DNA of 64,000 bases from Loktanella sp. SALINAS62 (GCF_018263905.1 NZ_JAAFZU010000027.1:40143-104142), one strand, 5' to 3'; shown: positions 53,928 to 62,613, numbered from the stretch's first letter. Made by a program: numbers and translations. Notes: a model not told the origin generated them from the letters alone.

Positions 53928-54695
53928 TCAGATGTCGCCAGCAGCCCAGGCAATCATATTGGAAAACAGCTTGTCATAGCCATCCCATGCAAGAAATGCG
54001 GGGGGCAACCAGTGCTCACTCATGTCGGACGTCCAAGCCACGGTTCGGCCCTTGCCGTGCGTGCCAGTCGCAAGCAACGGCAGACTACGCTGCATCTTGG
54101 GTAACGACAGAACCAAATCCACGTCGGGCGCGTCTTTCAGCACCACCTCGTTCACCCCAAGAAGGTAAGGCCAATCAGCCGGGATGCCTGAAAGAATCGG
54201 GTGGTCGGCCGCGTTTATGACGGGCGTGCATCCTTCGGGAATCTCCATACGGTCATCAGATGTCAGGCAGGTCACCGGCAGTGCCGTTTCAACCGCCGTA
54301 TTGTGCCAGCGCGCCTTGCCGTCGATCCCCTGAAACGAAAAATAGCCACCGATCATGATCAGGCCGCCGCCTTGACGTGTCCAGTCGGCCAGCAGGTTCA
54401 CCCGGTTTGCAACGCGTTCGCCGCGCAGCCAGACATCCGGGTGCAAAAGCAGGGTGTTCGCGCCGATGTCAGACAGCATGATGACGTCATACTGCGCCAG
54501 ATCTTCGAGTGTCGTGGGAAAATCTGCGGCCGCCTCGTGCGCGGGCATGTGGGTGACGTGATAGTCGCCGTTTTTCATTCCGTCCATGAACCGCTTGTTG
54601 CCGGTGTGAAAGGTGACGCTGCCGAACTGGTCAAAGCCCTTGTAATGTGTCGAAGAGCTGACCCAGCTTTCGCCGACGAGAAGCACTTTTTTCAT
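53928..54695 (-). CDS. Glutamine amidotransferase-like (ThuA/GATase1-type) protein
   Basis: This 255-residue soluble protein starts MKKVLLVGESWVSSSTHYKG. It has the alternating pattern of a class-I glutamine amidotransferase-like fold (YDVIMLSDIGANTLLLHPD; GGGLIMIGGYFSFQG; WTSDMSEHWLPP) but no clear GxCxG nucleophile elbow, so glutaminase activity is doubtful. Related proteins are uncharacterised cytoplasmic factors. It is the last gene of the minus-strand sugar-ABC operon and overlaps the phosphotriesterase-like gene by 4 bases (ATGA), which implies a shared pathway. The substrate is unknown. Confidence 0.7.
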   Translation of the reverse strand: MKKVLLVGESWVSSSTHYKGFDQFGSVTFHTGNKRFMDGMKNGDYHVTHMPAHEAAADFPTTLEDLAQYDVIMLSDIGANTLLLHPDVWLRGERVANRVNLLADWTRQGGGLIMIGGYFSFQGIDGKARWHNTAVETALPVTCLTSDDRMEIPEGCTPVINAADHPILSGIPADWPYLLGVNEVVLKDAPDVDLVLSLPKMQRSLPLLATGTHGKGRTVAWTSDMSEHWLPPAFLAWDGYDKLFSNMIAWAAGDI

Positions 54696-55759
54696 AGCAT
54701 CTGTCCTGAAGTAATTTTGCGCGCCAAGGCACGTCGTGGATTGTCGATCAGGAGCATTGAAAGATCGGCCTGGGTCAGACCATGGCGCAGCAGTCTGGGC
54801 AAAAAGTGTCGCTGCACATGGGCGTATCCGTTCCCGCCATAGGCGCAGAGCATCATCTTGATGAATACATCTTGCGACAGCAGGATCTGTTTGCCGTAGC
54901 CGAGCGAAAAAAGGTTGGCGATTGCGGCTGCGTTGTCCGCGTCAGACGGGCATTGGACCGACTGATCCGCATACCAGAAATCCATGCCGATCATGTCGTA
55001 TTCAAGAAAGGCGCCGCGATCTGCCAGACTGCGTTGATAGTCGATGTCTTTGCCGGATGGATTCATGTGGCACAGGATGACCCTATCGGGCGAGAGGCCA
55101 TTCTGTTCCACAAGATCGAGCACATCATGCGCCAGTCGGAACCACGCAGGCAGATGGATCATAGGTGGCAGGCCGGTCTGCGATGCCGCCGTAGCCGATG
55201 CAGACAAAACCTTGCGTTCCGCCGCCGTGAAATCGGAACTGACGCCAATTTCGCCAATCAAACCGATCTTTGTCTGATTGGCGCCAATGCCCTGTTGCGC
55301 CTCCAAGATCAGTTCATCCACGATGTCGGTCTCGCTCATGGATGTTAAGTAGTCAGGGTGCGACGAATGCAGGTAGTAGCCCGCGCCCATGATAATGTTC
55401 AGGCCGGTTTCACGCGCAATACGCGTCAATGCATCGGGATTGCGACCAATCCCCTTGCAGGTCGGATCGACAACCGTGGCACCGCCTTCGGCGACAAACA
55501 GCATTAATTCCTGAACGGCCAAAGCTTCATCATCAAGTGCACAATTTTCGCGGTTGGCAAAAGAGTCATGGCGCAGCTGCGACAGGATGCCGGGCGTGAT
55601 CGGAACATCCCGTATGGCAGAGGTGAAATCGGGGTCCTGACCGCGCCACCAACAGCGACAATCGTTAAGGATGTGTTCGTGCATCAGGGTCACGCCCAGA
55701 TTTTCCAGCGGCACCGGTCCAAGCACCGTCATGACTGTTTTCTCGAATTCAACTGCCAT
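54692..55759 (-). CDS. Phosphotriesterase-family metal hydrolase
   Basis: This 355-residue TIM-barrel hydrolase has the metal-binding HxH near the N-terminus (LMHEHIL, His27 and His29), a bridging acidic residue in LIGEIGVSSDF, further His in MIHLPAW and LCHMNPSG, and the last Asp in LLSQDVFIK. This is the pattern of PHP-type members, which have Glu in place of the carbamylated Lys. Family members hydrolyse lactones or phosphoesters. It lies two bases after the TenA-like gene and overlaps the amidotransferase-like gene. A lactonase step in sugar breakdown fits the setting but is inference. Confidence 0.8.
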   Translation of the reverse strand: MAVEFEKTVMTVLGPVPLENLGVTLMHEHILNDCRCWWRGQDPDFTSAIRDVPITPGILSQLRHDSFANRENCALDDEALAVQELMLFVAEGGATVVDPTCKGIGRNPDALTRIARETGLNIIMGAGYYLHSSHPDYLTSMSETDIVDELILEAQQGIGANQTKIGLIGEIGVSSDFTAAERKVLSASATAASQTGLPPMIHLPAWFRLAHDVLDLVEQNGLSPDRVILCHMNPSGKDIDYQRSLADRGAFLEYDMIGMDFWYADQSVQCPSDADNAAAIANLFSLGYGKQILLSQDVFIKMMLCAYGGNGYAHVQRHFLPRLLRHGLTQADLSMLLIDNPRRALARKITSGQML

Positions 55760-55761
55760 GG

Positions 55762-56412
55762 CTACGATCCTTTGCGTTTCGGTGGGTTGTCGTATGCGGC
55801 GCTGTGGAACGCGATTTCCAGTTGCATGATGTCACCGAACACCTGCGACAGCCTTTCGGCGTCGCTGTCATCACCGTAGGTGTCGATCGCATCTTTCAGC
55901 CACATCGCTTGATCGGCGAAATCTGGTGCCGCGTGCAGTTCCACCCAAGCGCGCAGGTCAGGGTCCGTAATCAGTTCGGTTTTCGTCGCCTGCGACCATG
56001 TCCAATACATCCATTCGGCCGCAAACATTGCTGTCAAAACATCAGTGAACTGGCCGGTTCGCGCAATATCCAGCATCCCTGCATCAAACGCGATCACCGC
56101 ATCAGGGACTGGTGTATCAAGCGCAATGCCACGCTTGGCAAAGATATCCTCGAAGTAAGGCACCTGCGTGTTGGCCAATGCGTCCTGCACGCCAATCAAC
56201 CGACGTTGCGCCCCGATGTCGGGCGCGCCGATCGTTGCAAAAGCGAATATCGATATTGCTGTTTCAACAAACCGTCCCTCGTATGCGAGGTATCGGTGAA
56301 AAACGTCTTGTGGCAACGTATCCGCCTGAATGTCCGCGACAAAGCGGTGTTTCAGCATCTGGTCCAGAATTGCGGTGTTGGCCGACAGGATCTTGTTTGA
56401 AAGCAACATCAT
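55762..56412 (-). CDS. TenA-family protein lacking the catalytic Cys
   Basis: This 216-residue all-helical protein of the TenA/thiaminase II superfamily contains RYLAYEGRFVETAISIFA, FAAEWMYWTWS and the C-terminal LEIAFHSAAYD. In canonical TenA the third helix reads LLPCxWLY with the nucleophilic Cys; here the equivalent position is Ala, followed by Glu (MFAAEWMY), which resembles the TenA_E subgroup. The distal Glu (LEIAF) is kept. It may act on a pyrimidine or amine different from that of thiaminase. The start overlaps the BtpA stop (TGATG). Its presence in a sugar-transport operon is unexpected. Confidence 0.75.
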   Translation of the reverse strand: MMLLSNKILSANTAILDQMLKHRFVADIQADTLPQDVFHRYLAYEGRFVETAISIFAFATIGAPDIGAQRRLIGVQDALANTQVPYFEDIFAKRGIALDTPVPDAVIAFDAGMLDIARTGQFTDVLTAMFAAEWMYWTWSQATKTELITDPDLRAWVELHAAPDFADQAMWLKDAIDTYGDDSDAERLSQVFGDIMQLEIAFHSAAYDNPPKRKGS

Positions 56413-57254
56413 CAATCGCCAATCGCGGGTGCCGCTGCCGCAACGAACGACCGCACGCGGGCTGCATCGACTGGATTCCACCAGACGCCACCTTCTTTCA
56501 GGGATGACGCAACGATGACTGCGCTGGCGATCGACAGAATGTCTGTGATGTTTTCCGACGTCACCCCCGAACCGACCAGAACAGGAAGGTTCGTGGCATC
56601 TGCGACTTCTGCGATCTCTTCCATCGTGGCGCTGTTTCCGGTGCGCTGTCCCGTTGCGATGACGGCATCCACATCGAAAAACGCCAAATCGCGGGTCAGT
56701 TCGGCGACGCTGCGGTCTGCCGTGATCGAATGGCTGCCGTGTTTGACATGGCTGTCAGCGAAAACCTTGATCCCTTCACCGCGCAGGGCTGAACGATAGC
56801 GCATCGCCTCTGCGGCGCGGCCCTCCATGAACCCCTCGTTGGCGACATAGGCATTGGCCCATTGATTGACCCTGATGAATGCCGCCCCCGTCGCCCGGGC
56901 GATGGCAAAGGCCGGGATAGGGGCGTTTGCCAGAACATTGATACCGATCGGCACATCAAATTCGCGTTTGATGCGATCGACGACGACCGACATGAATGCG
57001 GATGTTTCCGGCCCGATATCGTCGGGTTTTGCAAAAGGCACATCACCGTGGTTTTCAACCACGAGGCCATGCAACCCGTTGCTGATCAGCCTGTCAGCAT
57101 CGCGCATGCACGCATCGTAGATCTGATCCAATGTTTCCCCGCGATAGCGCGGCGCGCCAGGGAATGGCGGGCAGTGGATCATGCCGATCAAGGCTTTTGG
57201 TCGGCCAAAAATCTGTTCGATGGCATTGCCCGCGTTGTCAGAGATAGATTGCAT
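56412..57254 (-). CDS. BtpA-family (SgcQ-like) protein
   Basis: The 280-residue TIM-barrel protein begins its core with LIGMIHCPPFPGAPRY and LHGLVVENHGDVPFAKP, the hallmark of the BtpA/SgcQ family (COG0434). The cyanobacterial BtpA affects photosystem I, but SgcQ-like homologues occur in carbohydrate operons of heterotrophs. With no photosystem here, an aldolase- or isomerase-like role on a sugar derivative is more likely; the activity is not established. It lies 57 bases after the ABC permease gene and is coupled to the TenA-like gene. Confidence 0.82.
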   Translation of the reverse strand: MQSISDNAGNAIEQIFGRPKALIGMIHCPPFPGAPRYRGETLDQIYDACMRDADRLISNGLHGLVVENHGDVPFAKPDDIGPETSAFMSVVVDRIKREFDVPIGINVLANAPIPAFAIARATGAAFIRVNQWANAYVANEGFMEGRAAEAMRYRSALRGEGIKVFADSHVKHGSHSITADRSVAELTRDLAFFDVDAVIATGQRTGNSATMEEIAEVADATNLPVLVGSGVTSENITDILSIASAVIVASSLKEGGVWWNPVDAARVRSFVAAAAPAIGD

Positions 57255-57311
57255 ATCAGTCCTATGTTTGATCCGCTGCTGGCCGCCTTTGAAAGACGGA
57301 CAGCGAGATGT

Positions 57312-58322
57312 TCAGGCGCCTTTGGCCTTGCGTGAGAATTTGAAATTCGCTGTGAAGATCCGGGTATTCAGCCAGATTGCGATCAGGATAATCGTGCCAG
57401 TCACGATCTGGGTGAAGAACGGAGAGATGTGCATCAGGATCAAACCATTCCCGATCACGGCGATGGTCAGGGTCCCCAACAAGGTGCCCAGAATTGATCC
57501 GCGCCCACCGAACAGCGACGTGCCACCCAACACGACCGCTGCGATCACCTGAAGCTCGAATCCGACGGCCGCGTTCGATGATCCTGAACCAAGTCGGGCC
57601 GCGATCAGCAGACCAGCGACGGCGCAGGCGATGCCCGACAGCATATAGACCGACGCGATGATCCATTTGGATGGCATGCCGACGCGTCGCGCGGCTTCGG
57701 GATTGGACCCGACGGCGACAACCTGACGTCCGTACATCTGACGCCGGATCACAACCGCCGCGATTGCCGCGATCACCAATGCGATGACTGCAGGGATCGG
57801 CACGCCAAAGAGTGTGCCACGGCCCAGCGCAAAGAACCCCGGCACGTCGTTGATCGGGATGGAATACCCTTGTGTCATATAAAGCGCGAAGCCACGCAGG
57901 ATGGACAGTCCCGCCAAGGTCACGATGAACGCCGGGATACCCTGATAGGCAATGAACCAGCCCTGCACCAAACCGATCACTGCGCCAAACGCCAGCATTG
58001 CGATGACCGCGACAGGCCAAGGGATGCCAAACGATAGGACCAGCGCTGCCGATGCACTGATGATCGCAACCTGAGAGCCGACCGACAGGTCAATCCCTGC
58101 GGTGATGATGACAAATGTCATTGCAACAGCAACGATCAGGATCGGCGCCGCTTGTCTGAGGATGTTCAGAATGTTGCCAACGCTCAGGAACACATCTGTC
58201 GCAACCGAAAAGAAGACAACGCAGACTGCAAAAAAGAACGCGATCGACAGAACCTGCGCATTTTCAGTCAGGAAATCGGCGACGGCTGATCCCTGCCCGC
58301 GCTCTGTGTAGGCATTGCTCAT
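57312..58322 (-). CDS. Sugar ABC transporter permease (RbsC-like)
   Basis: This 336-residue inner-membrane protein has 8-10 helices. TFVIITAGIDLSVGSQVAI and GRQVVAVGSNPEAARRVGM are the motifs of ribose/xylose/galactose-type permeases, and VVLGGTSLFGGRGSILGT completes the family pattern. It works with the ATPase encoded upstream, which it overlaps by 4 bases (ATGA), and with the periplasmic protein whose gene carries an amber codon. It would import a monosaccharide or similar polyol/nucleoside-like compound. Confidence 0.93.
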   Translation of the reverse strand: MSNAYTERGQGSAVADFLTENAQVLSIAFFFAVCVVFFSVATDVFLSVGNILNILRQAAPILIVAVAMTFVIITAGIDLSVGSQVAIISASAALVLSFGIPWPVAVIAMLAFGAVIGLVQGWFIAYQGIPAFIVTLAGLSILRGFALYMTQGYSIPINDVPGFFALGRGTLFGVPIPAVIALVIAAIAAVVIRRQMYGRQVVAVGSNPEAARRVGMPSKWIIASVYMLSGIACAVAGLLIAARLGSGSSNAAVGFELQVIAAVVLGGTSLFGGRGSILGTLLGTLTIAVIGNGLILMHISPFFTQIVTGTIILIAIWLNTRIFTANFKFSRKAKGA

Positions 58323-59119
58323 ATCTCTTCTCCCTTGCCGACAATCAACTTCACCAAGTCCTCGAGACTTGTGTTGCTGATGTCACGTTCGGCAACCTTG
58401 GTGCCTTCGTACATGACAGCGATTTTGTCGCAGACGCGGAACAGATCCTGCAGGCGGTGCGTAATCAAAATGACAGAAACACCGCGCGCTTTGACCCGGT
58501 TGATCAGACGCAACACCGCCTCGACTTCGGCGACCGCTAGTGCCGACGTCGGTTCGTCCATGATCAGAACACGCGGGTTGAACGATGCGGCGCGGGCGAT
58601 TGCGATAGCTTGCCGTTGGCCGCCCGAAAGCTGGGCGACCTTGGCCGTCAGCTTTGGAATGCGAATATCAAGCTCATCAAGCATCTCGCGCGCTTTTTCA
58701 CGCATACTGGCGTTGTCCAAAAAGGACATTTTCGTCATCTCGCGCCCAAGAAACAAATTTCCCATAACGTCGATGTGGTCACACAGGCTCAGGTCCTGAA
58801 AAACCATTTCGATGGAACGCGCACGCGCATCCGCAGGGCTGGAAAACCGGACTACTTCGCCGTCAATGCTGATCGTGCCGCCATCGGGAACGTAGGTGCC
58901 GGAAATAACCTTTGTCAGCGTTGATTTGCCCGCTGCATTGTCACCGATCAACCCAAGGCATTCGCCCGGGGCGACATCCAGATCGACACCCCTTAGCGCC
59001 TCGATTGATCCAAAATTCTTTTTGATCCCCCGCAAGGAAATGCGCGGGACAAGGGCCGTGTCGGAGGGCTTTTGGCCCTCCGACGTGTTGGCCATGCTTT
59101 GTGCTGGCCCTGCTGTCAC
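58319..59119 (-). CDS. Sugar ABC transporter ATP-binding protein (single-domain)
   Basis: This 266-residue ABC ATPase has Walker A GDNAAGKST, signature LSGGQRQAIAIARA, Walker B VLIMDEPTSALA and an H-loop (LITHRLQD). Unlike two-domain RbsA it has a single domain, as in FrcA-type transporters. The GTG start at 59119 overlaps the natural stop of the binding-protein frame (GTGA), indicating translational coupling; ATG at 59095 (MANTSEGQ) is an alternative. If the upstream gene is cut short by its amber codon, this coupling would be disturbed. Confidence 0.92.
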   Translation of the reverse strand: MTAGPAQSMANTSEGQKPSDTALVPRISLRGIKKNFGSIEALRGVDLDVAPGECLGLIGDNAAGKSTLTKVISGTYVPDGGTISIDGEVVRFSSPADARARSIEMVFQDLSLCDHIDVMGNLFLGREMTKMSFLDNASMREKAREMLDELDIRIPKLTAKVAQLSGGQRQAIAIARAASFNPRVLIMDEPTSALAVAEVEAVLRLINRVKARGVSVILITHRLQDLFRVCDKIAVMYEGTKVAERDISNTSLEDLVKLIVGKGEEI

Positions 59120-60048
59120 TCGAACACGCTCCGGAAGGTGTCGACGTTTTCGCTTGTGACGATGGTCACCGGCACTGCGATCGTGGACTCGACAGAGCCA
59201 CCTTCGCTGATGGTTTTCAGCGCCTCAACTGCGGCGGCGCCCATGGCGGCGGGGTCTTGCTAGATCACGGCGGCGACATAGCCTTCATCGATGCCACGGA
59301 TTGCCTGCGCGGTCAGATCCCAGCCAAAGATTTCGATGCTGTCCTGCTTGCCCTGGCTTTCGACCGCGGCGACCGCACCGACCAGCGCTGGTTCACCCGT
59401 CGCATAGATCGCAGTCAGGTCAGGGTTTGCGGTAATCATGTTTTCGGCAGCTGCCAAGGCAAGATCCTGCACGTTCTGACCGTCGACAACGCCCGCCTCG
59501 GTGACACCTTCGGCGTCGGAAATGACATTAACAAAACCGTCCTGCCGAATGTTCTGGATCGAAGAGTTCAAGGCACCGACGATGCCGATCTTGGCCGTAC
59601 CGCCCATGTCACTGGCCATATAGTCCAAAAAGAACGCTCCCATGTCAGCGCCAGCGCTTTCATTGTTCACACCGACCTGCGCTGCATGCGGACCTTCGGG
59701 AAGGACGGCATCGACAGCGACGACGGGGATACCCGCGTCAACAGCCTGCTGAACCGCAGGCATGATCCCGTTGACATCAATCGCCACAACAATAATGCCG
59801 TCAACGCCTTGCTGAATGTAGGTTTCGATGGCGCTGTTCTGGGCTGCGGGGTCGTTGTTGGCGTTGAACACGACCAGTTCGTCTCCGCTTGCCTCTGCGG
59901 CTGCTTCTGCACCGGCGTTCATCTGGTTGAAGAACAGCGCCTGCTGATTGATTTGAACCATCGCAAAGGTTTCCGCGCTGACCGCGGATGCCATCAGGCA
60001 AGTCCCTGCGGTTGCCGAAAGTAAAGCCGTCTTGATAAGTCGATTCAT
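59116..60048 (-). pseudogene. Sugar-binding periplasmic protein interrupted by an in-frame amber codon
   Basis: An RbsB-like receptor with a Sec signal (MNRLIKTALLSATAGTCLMASAVSA) and typical motifs (VAVDAVLPEGPHAAQVGVNN; SIEIFGWDLT). The frame meets TAG at 59260-59262, after residue 262 (YVAAVI). Reading through, it continues QDPAAMGAAAVEALKTI and ends SENVDTFRSVFE at TGA 59116-59118, giving about 310 residues, the normal length. Homologues usually have QQDP here, so TAG most likely replaced CAG by one C-to-T change. The true stop overlaps the ATPase start (GTGA). It may be a recent nonsense mutation, a sequence error or read-through. Confidence 0.8.
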
Positions 60049-60073
60049 TGTGATCTCCGTTGGGTTGAGTTTT

Positions 60074-61117
60074 TTATGGTCCCGGATCGGGTCGTTTCTT
60101 GTTCTTGGCCGGGTTCGAAACCGAACTGCGTTCGATCAACGTCACCGGCATGCGTTCTGTCAGCGCCTTGAAACCCGGTTCATTCCAGGCGTCACTGAAC
60201 AGAATTTCGACGGCCCGTTCGCCCAATCGACCGACGGGTTGACGCACCGATGTGATTGCGGGTGCAAAAAGATGCAGCGATCGCGCATCGTCGAAACTGA
60301 TAATCGAAAAGTCGTCCGGCACGCGCACGCCGCGCTCTTTGAATACTTCCAGAATGCCGACGGTCAGTTCGTCAGAGCCGGAAAAAATGGCTGTTTCATG
60401 CGTGGCGGTGTTCAGAAACTGTTCCGCCAGCGCCCGGCCCGATGTCGGGGAATGGTCACCGACAAAAAGCGTTGGCTCAATGGCGGGATCACCGTTATGG
60501 GCCAGCCCGCTCCGCAGCCCTGCCAGACGGGTCTGGGTGCTGTGCAGATCGACGCCGCCACAGAAATAGGCGACATGACTGTGGCCCGCCGACCGCAGAT
60601 GCCGTCCAGCCAGCACACCGCCCAAACCGTTGTCGCACAGCACGCGCGGCAGGTTTCCACCGGGAACATCTTCATCAAGGATGACCGCCCGTGCAAATTC
60701 GTTCAGCGCTTGGGCAACCTGTGCTTCTGGCGCGCGGTTAGTGATGAAGATCACGCCATCGACCTGATTTTGCGCCGCACGCCGCAGGGCGGCCATCTCT
60801 CGGTCGCTTTTGTTAAAGGTTGCGTGCAGCAGAACCATGGAATTGTGGATCTCTGCGGCCTTTTCGATGGCCGCCGCCAGTTTCGCAAAGAACGGATTTC
60901 CAATGTCGGGCAGGATCAAGGCGATCGTATCTGAACGACCCAGGCTAAGACGGCGGGCATGCGGATTGGGGTGGTAGCGCAGCTTGCTGACCGCCGCTTC
61001 GATGCGTGCCCGCGTCGGCTCTGGCAGATCCAGCGACCCATTCAGATGCCGAGAGATTGTAGCCGTGGAAACGCCTGCTTCTTTGGCAACATCCTTAAGG
61101 CTCGGCCGCGACTTCAT
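60074..61117 (-). CDS. LacI-family transcriptional regulator
   Basis: The 347-residue repressor has an N-terminal HTH (SLKDVAKEAGVSTATISRHL) and hinge region (NPHARRLSLGRSDTIALILPD), followed by a periplasmic-binding-protein-like sugar domain (residues about 60-340). It lies 25 bases upstream of the binding-protein gene on the same strand, so it is the first gene of the sugar operon and probably autoregulated. The palindrome between it and the divergent PfkB kinase gene is the likely operator. The effector should be the imported sugar or its phosphate. Confidence 0.93.
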   Translation of the reverse strand: MKSRPSLKDVAKEAGVSTATISRHLNGSLDLPEPTRARIEAAVSKLRYHPNPHARRLSLGRSDTIALILPDIGNPFFAKLAAAIEKAAEIHNSMVLLHATFNKSDREMAALRRAAQNQVDGVIFITNRAPEAQVAQALNEFARAVILDEDVPGGNLPRVLCDNGLGGVLAGRHLRSAGHSHVAYFCGGVDLHSTQTRLAGLRSGLAHNGDPAIEPTLFVGDHSPTSGRALAEQFLNTATHETAIFSGSDELTVGILEVFKERGVRVPDDFSIISFDDARSLHLFAPAITSVRQPVGRLGERAVEILFSDAWNEPGFKALTERMPVTLIERSSVSNPAKNKKRPDPGP

Positions 61118-61156
61118 ATCTTCGCCTCTCCCGTTGATCGGCCTAAAATGCTAAGT

Positions 61157-61168
61157 TAACCGGTTTAG
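61157..61168. promoter_or_regulatory. Candidate LacI-family operator
   Basis: TTAACCGGTTTA is a 12-base near-perfect palindrome with the central CCGG. It lies 40 bases before the lacI-type gene and 120 bases before the divergent kinase gene. The pattern is typical of LacI-family sites with a central CG. Confidence 0.6.
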
Positions 61169-61288
61169 TAAACCCATTTACAATTGTCTTTTTCGATTCT
61201 GTCAAGCATTCTCACCCGAAAGAATTGGATCAGTTACCAGTGATGCCTGAAATTTCATCAGCGTCGCTGGCAAGGAAGGCAGCGCGTG

Positions 61289-62194
61289 ATGAAGGTTTTT
61301 GTGGTCGGTAATATAGCGATGGATCAAACCCTGGCTGTCGACCGAATGCCGCTAGAAGGCGAGTCTATCTTTGGCAGCAAGATTTCAAACGATCTTGGCG
61401 GCAAGGGCACGAACCAAGCAATCGTTCTGGGACGTTGCGGCATCCCAACCATCCTTATCGCAGCGATCGGAACCGATGCGCAAAGCCAGCAAATGCGCGA
61501 ACGGCTTGCGCGAGAGCCGGTGGTCGACAGATTGGTCGAACGCCAGGACATACCCGGGGACACGACAATCGTTCTGAAGGACACTGATGGCGGCAACGTC
61601 AACATTACAACGGTAGATTGCGCGCGCAGCCTTCGGATTGCAGACGTCACGCCGCTGATTTCAGATGCAGAAGCTGGCGATCTGCTGGTTCTTCAGGGGA
61701 ACCTGTCTATGGCGGCGACATCGGATATCATACGTGCAGCCCGCAAAAAGGGGATGCGCGTCGCGCTGAACCCATCACCGCTTTCTCCAGACATCGCTCA
61801 ACTTCTTCCCGGCTTGGATATTCTGTTCCTTAACGAACACGAGGCGGAGCAGATTACCGGCGCACAAAAGCAAGCGGCTGTTCAATATCTGTTGGATCTC
61901 GACATCGACATCGTCGTGCTGACCCTAGGAGCGTCCGGTGCGCTGCTTGGCCAGCAGGACGGCATCGTCGAAGTACCCGCCCAACGTATCGACGTCGCGG
62001 ACAGCACCGGCGCCGGGGACACATTTCAAAGCGTCGCCATCGGATCTGCGTTACGGCGTGGTGAGTGGATTGACCGCCAGTCCCTCTCGATCGCGGCAAT
62101 GGCCGCAGCCATCACCGTGTCGCGCTTCGGCACGACTGCCGCATTTCCAACACAAGCTGAATTGGACGCGCTTCTTGAGCAACGGAACAATTAG
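61289..62194 (+). CDS. PfkB-family (ribokinase-like) sugar kinase
   Basis: The protein has 301 residues. N-terminal MKVFVVGNIAMDQTLAVDR and the GGKGTNQAIVLGRCG motif are PfkB signature 1. C-terminal DSTGAGDTFQSVAIG contains the catalytic Asp and anion hole, signature 2. It resembles ribokinases and probably phosphorylates the compound imported by the ABC transporter of the divergent operon. GGAAGG lies upstream; GTG at 61286 is an equally possible start. The last codons overlap an EcfG-like promoter for the dodecin gene. Confidence 0.9.
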   Translation: MKVFVVGNIAMDQTLAVDRMPLEGESIFGSKISNDLGGKGTNQAIVLGRCGIPTILIAAIGTDAQSQQMRERLAREPVVDRLVERQDIPGDTTIVLKDTDGGNVNITTVDCARSLRIADVTPLISDAEAGDLLVLQGNLSMAATSDIIRAARKKGMRVALNPSPLSPDIAQLLPGLDILFLNEHEAEQITGAQKQAAVQYLLDLDIDIVVLTLGASGALLGQQDGIVEVPAQRIDVADSTGAGDTFQSVAIGSALRRGEWIDRQSLSIAAMAAAITVSRFGTTAAFPTQAELDALLEQRNN

Positions 62195-62208
62195 GCCAAA
62201 GCTCTGTT
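62184..62208 (+). promoter_or_regulatory. EcfG-like promoter motif before dodecin
   Basis: GGAAC (62184-62188), a 16-base spacer and TGTT (62205-62208) lie 32 bases before the dodecin ATG, inside the end of the kinase gene. Confidence 0.5.
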
Positions 62209-62240
62209 GATACGTAGAAGCAACCGAAAAGGAGACTTAT

Positions 62241-62444
62241 ATGTCTATTGCACGTGTAACAGAGATATCCGCGACCTCGCCGGAAAGTTTCGACGATGCA
62301 GCCAAGCGCGGTATAGAAAGAGCTTCCAAAACCCTGCGCGGAATCACCAGTGCATGGGTCAAAGACCAGAATGTCATGATCGATAACGGCAAGATCACCG
62401 ACTTTAAAATTAATCTGGTTGTGACTTTCGTTCTGGACGAATGA
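62241..62444 (+). CDS. Dodecin-family flavin-binding protein
   Basis: The 67-residue protein matches dodecin in length and pattern: MSIARVTEISATSPESFDDA, a long helix (AKRGIERASKTLRG) and strands with AWVKDQNVMIDNGKITDFKI. Dodecins form hollow dodecamers that store riboflavin or FMN and protect it from light. AAAAGGAGA precedes the ATG. It has its own EcfG-like promoter, which suggests stress control. Light protection would suit a cell with a rhodopsin, though this link is speculative. Confidence 0.93.
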   Translation: MSIARVTEISATSPESFDDAAKRGIERASKTLRGITSAWVKDQNVMIDNGKITDFKINLVVTFVLDE

Positions 62445-62586
62445 CACTTTGGGTTGATGGTGCCTTGGTTGGTCTTCGACTTTTGGACTGGCCAAGGCGA
62501 CGCAATCATCACTGATGAGCGAGGTCAGGTCTGCCGTGCTTCCGCCTGTAAAAGGCCAAGACGCACGATGATCTGGTTCGCGCATC

Positions 62587-62613
62587 AAGGCGGGCAATCA
62601 AGCCCGCCTTTTT
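62587..62613 (+). terminator. Rho-independent terminator after dodecin
   Basis: The stem AAGGCGGGC/GCCCGCCTT has a 6-base loop and is followed by TTT, giving a T5 run counting the stem end. It lies 140 bases after the dodecin stop and probably ends that transcript. Confidence 0.85.

Noticed and set aside
56412..57254. BtpA homologue as evidence for a photosystem
   Set aside because: The family is widespread in heterotroph sugar operons; context here is a sugar ABC importer.
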